64,000 nucleotides of DNA, from assembly GCA_016234555.1 (NCBI GenBank), contig JACRBJ010000074.1, positions 1 through 64,000 on the forward strand. Direction: 5' to 3'. Shown here one piece after another: positions 33,931-41,995 of the stretch (position 1 is the stretch's first letter; every line of letters begins with the position of its first letter). Source of the stretch: Chloroflexota bacterium (GTDB lineage Bacteria; Chloroflexota; Anaerolineae; Anaerolineales; Villigracilaceae). The position numbers and the translations under genes were made by a program. The notes beneath the pieces are model-generated. The model searched no databases. It saw only the letters and a program-made list of their open reading frames with translations, and was not told the DNA's origin.

Positions 33931-34806
33931 TCAAATGAACTCGCCATGTGCCACGGTCACGCTTTTTCCGCCGACGAAGATGTTGATGTTCTTTCCTCTT
34001 TGTTCCGCCTTCAACAACAGCAGCGACGGCCTGCCGATCTCGTAACCCTGCTCACTGCGGACGTCCACGTTTTCCCGTCCGAAGTAGTGATGCTTCGCCA
34101 GATACCCCGCCAGACAGCCATTGCCGCTGCCGGTCGCCGGGTCTTCAGGGACACCGTAATAATCCACGAACACCCGTACGCTGATGTCGTTTTGTGGCTC
34201 GTGGGCTTCGGGACAAAAAACCAGAATACCCTTTGCCACTGTGTTTTGAATCAGGTCGAAATACTTTTCTTTGTTCACCTTTGCCTTCTTCAAGGCGGCA
34301 AGGTCTTTCAATGGGACAATGAAGAACGGCAGTCCCGTCGATACCTCTTCGATGGGGAAGCGCTCATCGATGTCTGCGGTGTCCAAGCCTAAAACGTCCG
34401 CGAGAATCGCCGCCTTGTGCTGCTGACCAAACGTCGGCTCGATCTGCCTCATCCAGGAATAGCCGTTCGCGCTGAAGGTGACAGGGATTTGTCCCACTTT
34501 TAGGTTCAGGTTTACGCTATCAGCGTTCCCTCCCAATATCTCGCTGCGGATGATATGTGCTGTCCCGATGGTCGGGTGCCCCGCAAATGGGACTTCCTCA
34601 TTGGGCGTGAAGATGCGCACGTCGAAGCCACCGTTGGTTTGCTCATCCGAAAGAATGAACGTGGTTTCTGAAAAATTGACTTCACGAGCGATCTTTTGCA
34701 TTTCCTCGCTGGAGAGTTCATTTGCATTCCGAAAGACGGCAAGCTGGTTGCCCGCGTATTTCTTCTCGGCAAAAACATCCGCAATGTAGAAGGGAATTCT
34801 TTTCAT
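33931..34806 (-). CDS. PhzF-family isomerase/epimerase
   Basis: 291 residues, the standard length. The N-terminal half opens with IPFYIADVFAEKKYAGNQLAVF, with NFSETTFIL including the catalytic-type glutamate, and FTPNEEVPFAGHPTIGTAHI. The C-terminal half carries the DPATGSGNGCLAGYL signature. PhzF proteins are cofactor-free isomerases; most members have unknown substrates. The ATG at 34806 has AGGAG ten bases upstream. It heads a likely three-gene minus-strand operon with the HD protein and the 85-residue membrane protein. Confidence 0.9.
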   Translation of the reverse strand: MKRIPFYIADVFAEKKYAGNQLAVFRNANELSSEEMQKIAREVNFSETTFILSDEQTNGGFDVRIFTPNEEVPFAGHPTIGTAHIIRSEILGGNADSVNLNLKVGQIPVTFSANGYSWMRQIEPTFGQQHKAAILADVLGLDTADIDERFPIEEVSTGLPFFIVPLKDLAALKKAKVNKEKYFDLIQNTVAKGILVFCPEAHEPQNDISVRVFVDYYGVPEDPATGSGNGCLAGYLAKHHYFGRENVDVRSEQGYEIGRPSLLLLKAEQRGKNINIFVGGKSVTVAHGEFI

Positions 34807-34973
34807 GATTATGCTCCTGTTGTGGTTTGATGTGATTATATCGCGCGGCATATTTCCATTAGATTGAATATGGCTTGTACGTGAGAATGGCACTGCCAGG
34901 GAAGGCATGACGATTATAGATTGCCCGCAAGAATTTGGTCCGACATTTTGACTAAACAGGATATTTAAACGAT

Positions 34974-34997
34974 ACGACCTCCCAAACGGGAGGTCGT
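34974..34997 (-). terminator. Perfect 10-bp hairpin after the 49-residue membrane peptide
   Basis: ACGACCTCCC and GGGAGGTCGT pair exactly around AAAC. It lies about 20 bases beyond the minus-strand peptide gene stop at 35017. Confidence 0.7.
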
Positions 34998-35016
34998 TCC
35001 AAATTATATGATTGAA

Positions 35017-35166
35017 CTATCTCCCGATCAGCGTGAATACCACCACACCGAGCGCAAAGATACCCGTCAGCGTCGCGCCATATGGGATGGAAACAAATAT
35101 ACCCAGACCAAAAAAGAGGAAAAACAAAATCGTACACCAACCAGCAAGTGTTGAAGGCGTTCTCAT
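35017..35166 (-). CDS. 49-residue membrane peptide
   Basis: A short minus-strand frame from ATG 35166 to TAG 35017. It has an excellent ribosome site, AAGGAG nine bases before the ATG, and a terminator hairpin after it. Two hydrophobic spans (CTILFFLFFGLGIFVSIPYG, then LTGIFALGVVVFTLIG) nearly fill the protein. No family recognised. The signals on both sides argue for a real gene of its own. Confidence 0.65.
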   Translation of the reverse strand: MRTPSTLAGWCTILFFLFFGLGIFVSIPYGATLTGIFALGVVVFTLIGR

Positions 35167-35258
35167 TTCTTTATTCTCCTTATTCTCCTGACTGGCAAAA
35201 TTACCAATCTAAATAAGATAACACTTATCCATATTAAAGGATGCGAAAACCAAAATGG

Positions 35259-35264
35259 TACAAT
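35259..35264 (+). promoter_or_regulatory. -10 box TACAAT just before the first ABC exporter gene
   Basis: TACAAT ends 6 bases before the ATG at 35271, which places the transcript start at the start codon. No Shine-Dalgarno is visible. It belongs to the group of leaderless-looking starts in this window. Confidence 0.45.
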
Positions 35265-35270
35265 CAATAA

Positions 35271-37064
35271 ATGTCTTCCATTTCCCTACCCGCAGAATTC
35301 ACCCTGCATCGTAAAAACTCATTCAACCGAACTTCAGCCCCCCGCTGGATCGCTTCGCACATCCGCCCGTATCTGTGGATTGTTGCCATGTTGATCGTCG
35401 GCGCGATTGGCAATGCGGCGCTCGCGGCATACGTCCCCGTGCTGACGGGTGACGCGTTCAACGCGATGACCAAAGCCAAGCCAGATACGTCGGTGCTGCT
35501 GCCTCTTGCGTTGACCATCGGCATCTCACAGGTCATCCGCGGCGTGCTGCAACTGGGACGCAACTTCGGCGCGGAATTGCTGGCGCAAAAAATGGAGCGC
35601 GACATCCGCGACGAGTTGTACCTGTCCCTGCTGGGCAAGAGCATGACCTTCCACAGCCTGCAGCCCGTCGGCGATACGATGGCGCGTTCCACCAATGATG
35701 TGCGCGAGGTTAACTACATGTTCAGCCCTGGCGTGAACCTGGTGGTTGGGTCGTTCATGTTCCTGATGATGCCGTTCTTTGCCGCGCCGCGCTATCACCC
35801 GTCCCTGCTGATCACGCCCGCCATTTTTACGATCATTTATTTTGTCGCGCTGGCGCGTTATCTCAAAACGCTTGCGCCCATCACCGACGAGGTCCGCGCG
35901 ACCTTTGGTGACATGAATACGCATCTTTCCGAATCGTTGGACGGTGTGGAAATCATGAAAGGCGCGGCACAGGAAGGCGCGGAGGTAGACCGCTTTGTCT
36001 GGAATGCTCGCCGCGTGCGGGATGCTTTCGTGCGGCAGGGCGATCTCGAAGGACGCTACATTGCCATGCTCCTGCTGGGGACCGCCTACGCGGGCGGATT
36101 GGTTCACGCATTGCTGCTTTTCCGCGCAGGGACAATTGACCTTGGTGCGGTCATCGCGTATTTCGGTCTTCTGCGACTTTTGGAATTTCCAACCTTCACA
36201 TCCACCTGGGCGTACTCGCAAATCTCTTCGGGACTTTCCTCCGCGCGCCGCATTCTGGAACTCATCAACCGCGAGACTCAACTTGATCAAAACGCGACAG
36301 GCATGACCTCCGCCATGCGCGGCGAAGTGGAGTTCCGCAATGTGTCGTTCCAATACCCCTCTCCCGTTTCTGGGAGAGGCGATAGGGGTGAGGGCGACTT
36401 CGTTGTTCAAGATGTTTCCTTCAAAGTCAAGCAGGGACAGACCGTCGCCATCGTCGGGCAGACAGGCGCAGGCAAGACCTCGCTCGTCAAGCTGATCAAC
36501 CGCACCTACGACGTCACTTCGGGAAAGGTTCTCGTGGACGGCGTGGATGTTCGCGAATGGAATCTGGCTTCGCTGCGTTCGCAAATTTCGATCATCGAGC
36601 AGGACATCTTTTTGTTCTCGCGCTCGCTCAGTGACAACATCGCCTTCGGCAAACCGAATGCGGACAAGGACGAAATCATCTCGGCATCCAAAGCGGCACA
36701 AGCGGACGATTTTATCCATGACTTCGATCAAGGCTACGACACCGTCGTTGGCGAACGCGGTGTGACCCTCTCAGGCGGACAACGCCAGCGCATTGCCCTC
36801 GCCCGCGCCTTCCTCACTGACCCGCGTATCCTCGTGCTGGATGACTCCACCTCCGCGATTGACTCCGCCACCGAGGACAAAATCCAGCGCGCCATCTCCA
36901 ACGCCGCCCGCGGACGCACGACCTTCATCATCACCCACCGCCTGTCACAGATCCGCTGGGCTGATTTGATCATCGTCTTCCGTAAGGGACGCATCGCCGC
37001 CATCGGCACGCATGATGAGTTGATGAAAACCTCCGAAGCATATTCGAGGATTTTCAAGGAATAA
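35271..37064 (+). CDS. ABC exporter half-transporter, degenerate-site subunit
   Basis: 597 residues: a six-helix exporter membrane domain (about 25-320) and a C-terminal ATPase. Walker A GQTGAGKTS, Q-loop IEQDIFLFS, signature LSGGQRQ and H-loop ITHRLS are intact. Walker B reads ILVLDDSTSAID, with Asp in place of the catalytic Glu. That is the hallmark of the inactive-site half of heterodimeric exporters such as TM287/288 or BmrCD. Its partner is the next gene. A palindromic repeat is translated in frame just after the A-loop aromatic residue (FQY). The transported compound is unknown; such pairs often export drugs or lipids. Confidence 0.9.
   Translation: MSSISLPAEFTLHRKNSFNRTSAPRWIASHIRPYLWIVAMLIVGAIGNAALAAYVPVLTGDAFNAMTKAKPDTSVLLPLALTIGISQVIRGVLQLGRNFGAELLAQKMERDIRDELYLSLLGKSMTFHSLQPVGDTMARSTNDVREVNYMFSPGVNLVVGSFMFLMMPFFAAPRYHPSLLITPAIFTIIYFVALARYLKTLAPITDEVRATFGDMNTHLSESLDGVEIMKGAAQEGAEVDRFVWNARRVRDAFVRQGDLEGRYIAMLLLGTAYAGGLVHALLLFRAGTIDLGAVIAYFGLLRLLEFPTFTSTWAYSQISSGLSSARRILELINRETQLDQNATGMTSAMRGEVEFRNVSFQYPSPVSGRGDRGEGDFVVQDVSFKVKQGQTVAIVGQTGAGKTSLVKLINRTYDVTSGKVLVDGVDVREWNLASLRSQISIIEQDIFLFSRSLSDNIAFGKPNADKDEIISASKAAQADDFIHDFDQGYDTVVGERGVTLSGGQRQRIALARAFLTDPRILVLDDSTSAIDSATEDKIQRAISNAARGRTTFIITHRLSQIRWADLIIVFRKGRIAAIGTHDELMKTSEAYSRIFKE
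36356..36394 (+). repeat. CCCCTCTCCC...GGGGTGAGGG palindromic repeat inside the ABC exporter gene
   Basis: CCCCTCTCCCG, TGGGAGAGG and TAGGGGTGAGGG form a nested hairpin of 39 bases, exactly 13 codons (PSPVSGRGDRGEG). It belongs to the same family as the intergenic palindrome at 24833-24879. It falls in a surface loop of the ATPase domain between the A-loop and Walker A, keeping the frame. Confidence 0.8.
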
Positions 37065-37065
37065 T

Positions 37066-37234
37066 GACTTCCGCCCTGAGCGGAGTGACGAATGCTCTTT
37101 GAGGAACGAAGTCGAAGGGCAGCTTGATAGGAAAATAATGTATCTTGAAAACCTGTCCTTCGACTGCGCCGCAAATTACACGCGGCTCCGCTCAGGACGT
37201 AGAACCAATCGTAAATCTAAAATCGGAAATCAAA
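37066..37234. repeat. CCTGAGC...TCGAAGG repeat pair and AATCGTAAATC repeat between the ABC genes
   Basis: CCGCCCTGAGCGGAG with GTCGAAGGGC is answered about 75 bases later by CTGTCCTTCGAC with CCGCTCAGGAC, an imperfect inverted pair. Then AATCGTAAATCTAAAATCGG follows, like the repeat at 20082. The whole 177-base gap between the two ABC genes is repeat sequence, with no coding signal. Confidence 0.7.
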
Positions 37235-37241
37235 AATAACC

Positions 37242-39062
37242 ATGGGCTTCTTCGCTGGACTTAACGACGAAAAATACGACCGTCAATATACCGACCGTGA
37301 ACTGACGCGGCGGATTCTTGGATTCTTCAAATCGCAGGTGCGCGGACTGGTCTTCGCCTCTGGCATCGTCATCATCCTTGCCTTCATCGGGGCAGCGCTG
37401 CCAGTGGTGGTCAGCCGCATGATCGATATGCTTGGGGAACAGCCGACGCTACCAGCCATCGCAACGGTTGGCGGAATCCTGATGGGGGTGGGAGTCGGCT
37501 TGTGGGGACTGAACTGGCTGAGGCGGAGTCTGATCGTCCGCGCGGTGGGAGATGTTGTCCTCGACCTGCGCGCCCGCGCCTTTCGCGCCGCCGCCGAGCA
37601 TGATCTCTCGTTCTACGACCAGTTCTCTTCGGGGAGAATCGTCTCGCGCATCACGTCCGACACCAACGAGTTCGGTCAACTGATCGTCATCATCACCGAC
37701 GTGGTTTCGCAAATCGTCCAAGCCGTGATTCTCGGCGTGGTCTTGTTCCGCACAGACCTGAAACTCTCGCTGTTATTGCTGATCTTCATGCCTGTCATCT
37801 TCGCCGTCGCGGCGGGATTCCGCGCGCTGGCTCGTCAGGTGACCAAACGCGGGATGAAAGCCATGTCCGACGTCAACGCCGCCATCAAGGAGACCATCAG
37901 CGGCATTTCGATTGCGAAGAACTTTCGACAGGAGGAAAGCATCTTCCTCTCGTTCGACGAGTCGAACCAGCAGTCGTACAGGGTCAACATTCGGCGCGGG
38001 TTCGTGCTCTCGCTGGTCTTCCCAACGCTCAACGCGCTGGCAGGCATCTTCGTCGGCATCCTCATCTACGTCGGCGGGATGAGCGCCAAACAGGGACTGG
38101 TCAGCATCGGCGCGTGGTATCTCTTCATCATGAGCCTCGACCAGTTCTTCTTCCCCGTCCTCAACCTGACCTCGTTCTGGGCGCAGATTCAAGGCGGGCT
38201 TTCGGCGGCGGAGCGTGTCTTCGCCTTGATCGACGCCGACCCGAACGTGATCCAGACCGAAAAGCAGGATGTGCCGCGCCTCAAAGGGGAGGTATGCTTC
38301 GAGGATTTTTATTTCCACTACACCGACAACGAGCCGATTCTGCGGGACTTCAACCTGTGTATTCAGCCTGCGGAGACTCTTGCTCTCGTCGGGCACACGG
38401 GCGCGGGCAAGTCGTCAATAGCCAAGTTAATTGCGAGATTCTACGAATTCCAGGGCGGACGGCTGCTCATCGACGGGCGCGACATCCGCACCTTTGACCT
38501 GGTCCAATACCGCCGCCAACTTGGAATTGTTTCGCAGGTCCCGTTCCTTTTCTCAGGGACGGTTGCGGACAACATCCGCTACGCGATGCCTGGCGTGCCC
38601 GAAGCCGAGATGCTGAAACTGGCGCGGAAGATTGGCGACGGCGAATGGCTGGAAACCCTGCCCGACGGCTTGCGGACCAGCGTGGGCGAACGCGGCAACC
38701 GCCTCTCGATGGGACAACGTCAACTGGTGGCGTTGATGCGCGTGCTGGTGCAAAACCCCGCCATCTTCATCCTCGACGAAGCCACCGCCAGCATTGACCC
38801 GTTCACCGAATGGCAAATCCAGCAGGCATTGAACCTGATCCTCAAAAATACCACCAGCATTTTGATCGCTCATCGCCTGTCCACCGTGAAAGCTGCGGAC
38901 AGAATCGTCGTCATGCAAAAAGGCGCCATCATCGAACAGGGAAGTCACGATGGGCTGTTGGGGCAAGGCGGTCACTATGCCGAGTTGTACAACACGTATT
39001 TCCGTCATCAGAGTTTGTCTTATGTGGAGGAGGGGGGGAGAAGGATGAAGGGGGAGGGATGA
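37242..39062 (+). CDS. ABC exporter half-transporter, catalytic subunit
   Basis: 606 residues with the same layout as the previous gene: membrane domain about 30-330 and ATPase from about 350. Walker A is GHTGAGKSS, Walker B IFILDEATASIDP with the catalytic Glu, and the H-loop IAHRLS. The signature is LSMGQRQ instead of LSGGQ. This complements the partner: the active site would combine this Walker A/B with the partner LSGGQ, and the inactive site the partner Walker B with this LSMGQ. The C-terminus ends in a repeat-like Gly/Glu/Arg-rich tail (EEGGRRMKGEG). Confidence 0.9.
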   Translation: MGFFAGLNDEKYDRQYTDRELTRRILGFFKSQVRGLVFASGIVIILAFIGAALPVVVSRMIDMLGEQPTLPAIATVGGILMGVGVGLWGLNWLRRSLIVRAVGDVVLDLRARAFRAAAEHDLSFYDQFSSGRIVSRITSDTNEFGQLIVIITDVVSQIVQAVILGVVLFRTDLKLSLLLLIFMPVIFAVAAGFRALARQVTKRGMKAMSDVNAAIKETISGISIAKNFRQEESIFLSFDESNQQSYRVNIRRGFVLSLVFPTLNALAGIFVGILIYVGGMSAKQGLVSIGAWYLFIMSLDQFFFPVLNLTSFWAQIQGGLSAAERVFALIDADPNVIQTEKQDVPRLKGEVCFEDFYFHYTDNEPILRDFNLCIQPAETLALVGHTGAGKSSIAKLIARFYEFQGGRLLIDGRDIRTFDLVQYRRQLGIVSQVPFLFSGTVADNIRYAMPGVPEAEMLKLARKIGDGEWLETLPDGLRTSVGERGNRLSMGQRQLVALMRVLVQNPAIFILDEATASIDPFTEWQIQQALNLILKNTTSILIAHRLSTVKAADRIVVMQKGAIIEQGSHDGLLGQGGHYAELYNTYFRHQSLSYVEEGGRRMKGEG

Positions 39063-39108
39063 AGGGCAGGGCGCTTGTCGGTTTGTTGGCGTTTTAGCAA
39101 GTACGGCG

Positions 39109-39114
39109 TATAAT
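39109..39114 (+). promoter_or_regulatory. -10 box TATAAT upstream of the PIN-like membrane protein gene
   Basis: GGCGTATAAT sits 128 bases before the ATG at 39243. The AT-rich leader between them carries no other gene. No clear -35 was found. Confidence 0.4.
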
Positions 39115-39242
39115 TCGCCCGTAGTTCGTTATGTTAATCTGTATGAGCGAATTAAATTTAGCGGTGGAAAAATAAACAAAAATGGCTCTCCAATAAATTG
39201 CGATTGAAAATCCAGATCAGATACTTCTTGAAGGAGGCATAC

Positions 39243-41564
39243 ATGGATCCCCAAAAGGTTACTGGCTTAAACATTTCTAATGATGAACTAGACCAAGCCA
39301 CAAAGCGTTTGGCATTTTTCTCGCCAACTGGAAGCGGGGAGTATGTATCTGAGCTTTACAGTTTCTTCGCTGAGCAAGCATTATCCAGTTTTAAGCCTGG
39401 CAGGTACACTGGAGTCCAAATCTTTAGGAGACTTCATGAATTATTGGGGATGAAAGTTGCATACGACGAGCTTTTATCTGGACTGGGAAACCTAGTAAAA
39501 TCCAAACGAGTACATTGTGACAAAGTTAAGGTAGATGACCCTGGCGGAACGTTTTCAATCGAACCAGAACTCCATGATAACGCAAGTAGACGTATTGTAA
39601 ATCAAGGCAAGTTTGAAGAACAAGTTATGGAAAAATGGAGGCAAGAAGTATCGGATTTGTATCCTGAACTTACTGACCGCGAGTTTCGGGACTTACAGGT
39701 TGACCTGAGAGAATTTATATATCGGTTAGTTTCTCTTAGTAGCGCGGAGAGTGTTCTTCTTTATTATTCAGGAGATGCTCCCCTCTCAAGAATTGTGGAA
39801 TCTTTGGATATAGATGAGATTGATAAAGCACTATCGCATACTTCTCAAAAAATAAGGCTGATACGGAATGAAATGCTACCAGCGTTCTTTAGATCTGCAG
39901 ATGAAGATAGAAAGAAATTTATAGATGGTCTATTGCAGTCTACTTTTATCCTGCACATGATTCAGCTTGATCCAAAATGCTCTGAGTTGATCAATTTGGA
40001 AACTCGCGGCGGTAATCTTTATCTAGACACAAATTTTCTGTTTAGACTTTTTGGCTTGCACAGCCCAGAATTATTCTTTGCGACGAACGAATTACTAAAG
40101 CTTTCAAAAAAGCTAAAATTCTCTTTTTTTATAACACCCGATACACGCCGTGAATACATGGCTGCGTTGCAAGAAAATCTCAGACAGTTAAGACAAGCTC
40201 CTGTACTGCCTGTCGATATGCTCAAAACATTAGTTGGTCTTTCTGATGACGATGACCCCATTATCGCATACTACAACAAGATACTTGAAAAAGGGAGGGA
40301 GGCAGGGCAAAATGTTTACATAGACCCTTCAGTCTATTATGAATATTTTGCACAAATCGATTCCTTCCTAGATAATTATGGAATCAAGATTAGCGATCAG
40401 AATTGCAATCTGATCAAATCAGATAAAAACCGATTAGATACCGAAATAAGGTATTTGAAACAAATCGCTGCTGAAATAAAATTTGACACATACTACCCAG
40501 AATATGAATTGAGCGAGCATATAGCAAACCATGATGCGTTTCATCGTTTGCTTATTCTTAGCTTGCGTGGAGAAAATGATGGGGGTAATTTCTTAGATGT
40601 GCCGTACTGGTTTCTTACTTGCGACACAAAGCTTCCTAAGTATGATCGAGTTAGAAGAAAAACTGAACATATTAAAACTCCATTTTGTGTTCTTGCAGGC
40701 TATTGGATGCAAACGATAAGGCCATTTGAGCCTCGCGTTTCATCACAGGCTTTAGTTGGGAGTATGTCTTCGCCATTGTTAAGAGCTTATAAACCAGTTC
40801 CGAATCACATAGTCAGAGAAGTAGCTAGCCGCATCTATATGTTTAAAGGTTACAACGAGACGATTGGTAAAATGGCAATGAGAAGGCAGTTCTTATTGAA
40901 GTACTACAACGCTAGTGTGACTGAAAGAGAAGAGCTGATTCAGAGTCCTTTAATGGATTTTGCTGAGACGAAGGAAAAAGAGGCTAAAGCTATTGCCGAA
41001 CAATTAGAACTTGAGAGAGTTGAAAAACAACAGGAAAAGAAAAAACGAGAGGACGCTGAAAAACAGCTGAAAGCAAATGAGAATAAGATAGGAGAGCTAA
41101 AGAATAATCTAGAAAAAACAGAAACAGAAAAAAGTAATTTAAACGACCGAGTAGTAAAACTCGAAAAATCTGTTAATTTATTAGAAACCAATTTAGCAAA
41201 TTCTGATAAACAGAGCAAAGCTGTAGTTAAGAGTCTTCGATCAAAGTTATACTTTATTTTTGGATTAACTGTTACATTCATTGCAGCTGAGGCCGTTGCT
41301 GTACCATTGTTAAAAGGAGGACTTTGGTGGCTTATAGTTTCGGGGGTTCTTTCGGTCTTTTTCATTCTTTCGTTATTCATTTTCAAGCCGTGGCAAAAGA
41401 ACAACCTCGGTAGATTATATACATTTGGGTTTCCATTGTTGATAGCCTTCTCAATTGCTTTACCGTTTGGTAAGGAGACAACAATGCTAGAGGTTTTAGG
41501 CAATGTCGGGGATTTTGGAGGTTATCTCGGTCTTGCGTTATACGTCTTGTTTGGAAAAGAATAA
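39243..41564 (+). CDS. Membrane protein with PIN-like nuclease domain and coiled coil, unknown role
   Basis: 773 residues. The N-terminal ~250 residues are helical with no recognised motif. A PIN-like stretch begins near residue 258 (GGNLYLDTNFLFRLFG), with acidic residues further on (TPDTRREYMAAL, then YWFLTCDTKLPKYDRV near 460), in the order seen in PIN ribonucleases. A charged coiled coil spans about 570-665, followed by four hydrophobic segments to the C-terminus. The cytoplasmic nuclease-like part would thus be tied to the membrane. The gene is visibly more AT-rich than its neighbours, a sign of transfer. AAGGAGG precedes ATG 39243. The layout resembles stand-alone defence proteins, but that is inference. 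Confidence 0.65.
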   Translation: MDPQKVTGLNISNDELDQATKRLAFFSPTGSGEYVSELYSFFAEQALSSFKPGRYTGVQIFRRLHELLGMKVAYDELLSGLGNLVKSKRVHCDKVKVDDPGGTFSIEPELHDNASRRIVNQGKFEEQVMEKWRQEVSDLYPELTDREFRDLQVDLREFIYRLVSLSSAESVLLYYSGDAPLSRIVESLDIDEIDKALSHTSQKIRLIRNEMLPAFFRSADEDRKKFIDGLLQSTFILHMIQLDPKCSELINLETRGGNLYLDTNFLFRLFGLHSPELFFATNELLKLSKKLKFSFFITPDTRREYMAALQENLRQLRQAPVLPVDMLKTLVGLSDDDDPIIAYYNKILEKGREAGQNVYIDPSVYYEYFAQIDSFLDNYGIKISDQNCNLIKSDKNRLDTEIRYLKQIAAEIKFDTYYPEYELSEHIANHDAFHRLLILSLRGENDGGNFLDVPYWFLTCDTKLPKYDRVRRKTEHIKTPFCVLAGYWMQTIRPFEPRVSSQALVGSMSSPLLRAYKPVPNHIVREVASRIYMFKGYNETIGKMAMRRQFLLKYYNASVTEREELIQSPLMDFAETKEKEAKAIAEQLELERVEKQQEKKKREDAEKQLKANENKIGELKNNLEKTETEKSNLNDRVVKLEKSVNLLETNLANSDKQSKAVVKSLRSKLYFIFGLTVTFIAAEAVAVPLLKGGLWWLIVSGVLSVFFILSLFIFKPWQKNNLGRLYTFGFPLLIAFSIALPFGKETTMLEVLGNVGDFGGYLGLALYVLFGKE

Positions 41565-41602
41565 TTAACACTTCAGCGTGCGATCCACTTCGCGACAGCC
41601 CT

Positions 41603-41745
41603 ACTTCCAAGTAGACTCCATGCCTGCCCAGCATTGGTTGTCGACGACCGTAGGGAGTGTCGAGACACACAGTCCGCTGATGGGGAGGGTTGGTCGGCGG
41701 CATACAGGGCAGTGAGCGCAAAGTGCCAGTCTGCAAGGAAAAGAC
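41603..41745. repeat. Spacer repeat copy A
   Basis: Non-coding. Contains AGACTCCATGCCTGCCCAG, GGTTGTCGACGACCG and TGTCGAGACACACAGTCCGC, followed by GGTTGGTCGGCGG and AAAGTGCCAGTCTGCAAGG. Positions 41644-41742 are nearly identical to 44991-45088 (copy C). Related, more diverged copies lie between each of the next genes. Confidence 0.85.
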
Positions 41746-41757
41746 TGCGTAATTTAC

Positions 41758-41797
41758 AAAAACTCCCGTCAGTGTTCCTGACGGGAGTTTTTGATTA
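41758..41797 (+). terminator. Terminator after the PIN-like gene and repeat A
   Basis: AAAAACTCCCGTCAG and CTGACGGGAGTTTTT form a perfect 15-bp stem with a 5-base loop, followed by GATTAAT. Confidence 0.88.
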
Positions 41798-41810
41798 ATA
41801 TGATTGGTGC

Positions 41811-41816
41811 TATACT
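41811..41816 (+). promoter_or_regulatory. Possible extended -10 of the kinase gene
   Basis: TGCTATACT is an extended -10 placed just after the terminator and 180 bases before the kinase start. The stretch 41817-41980 shows no gene; it contains only a short echo of the spacer repeat (GCCGGCAGTTAAT). Confidence 0.35.
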
Positions 41817-41995
41817 ATTTTTGACTTTTATGCAGTCGAAACCCGCCCGTCCCCACACATCGCCGGCAGTTAATTTCCTCATAGTCTTTGAGCCTTGATA
41901 CAGCGTAACGACTATGAATCGCCAAAAGCTTATTCGTCGCCTGCTTTATCTCCGCATGGGTTGCAAACAGACATATTGACGATATGAGGCAGAAT

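Noticed and set aside
35526..36731. A 401-codon minus-strand open frame
   Set aside because: It is antisense to the first ABC exporter subunit, which has all expected ATPase motifs.
41383..41736. Minus-strand open frame over spacer copy A, similar to one over copy C (44903-45136)
   Set aside because: The shared translation (LQTGTLRS...CLDTP) follows from DNA identity of the spacer repeat. Frames end at different places, overlap a plus-strand gene, and have no ribosome site.
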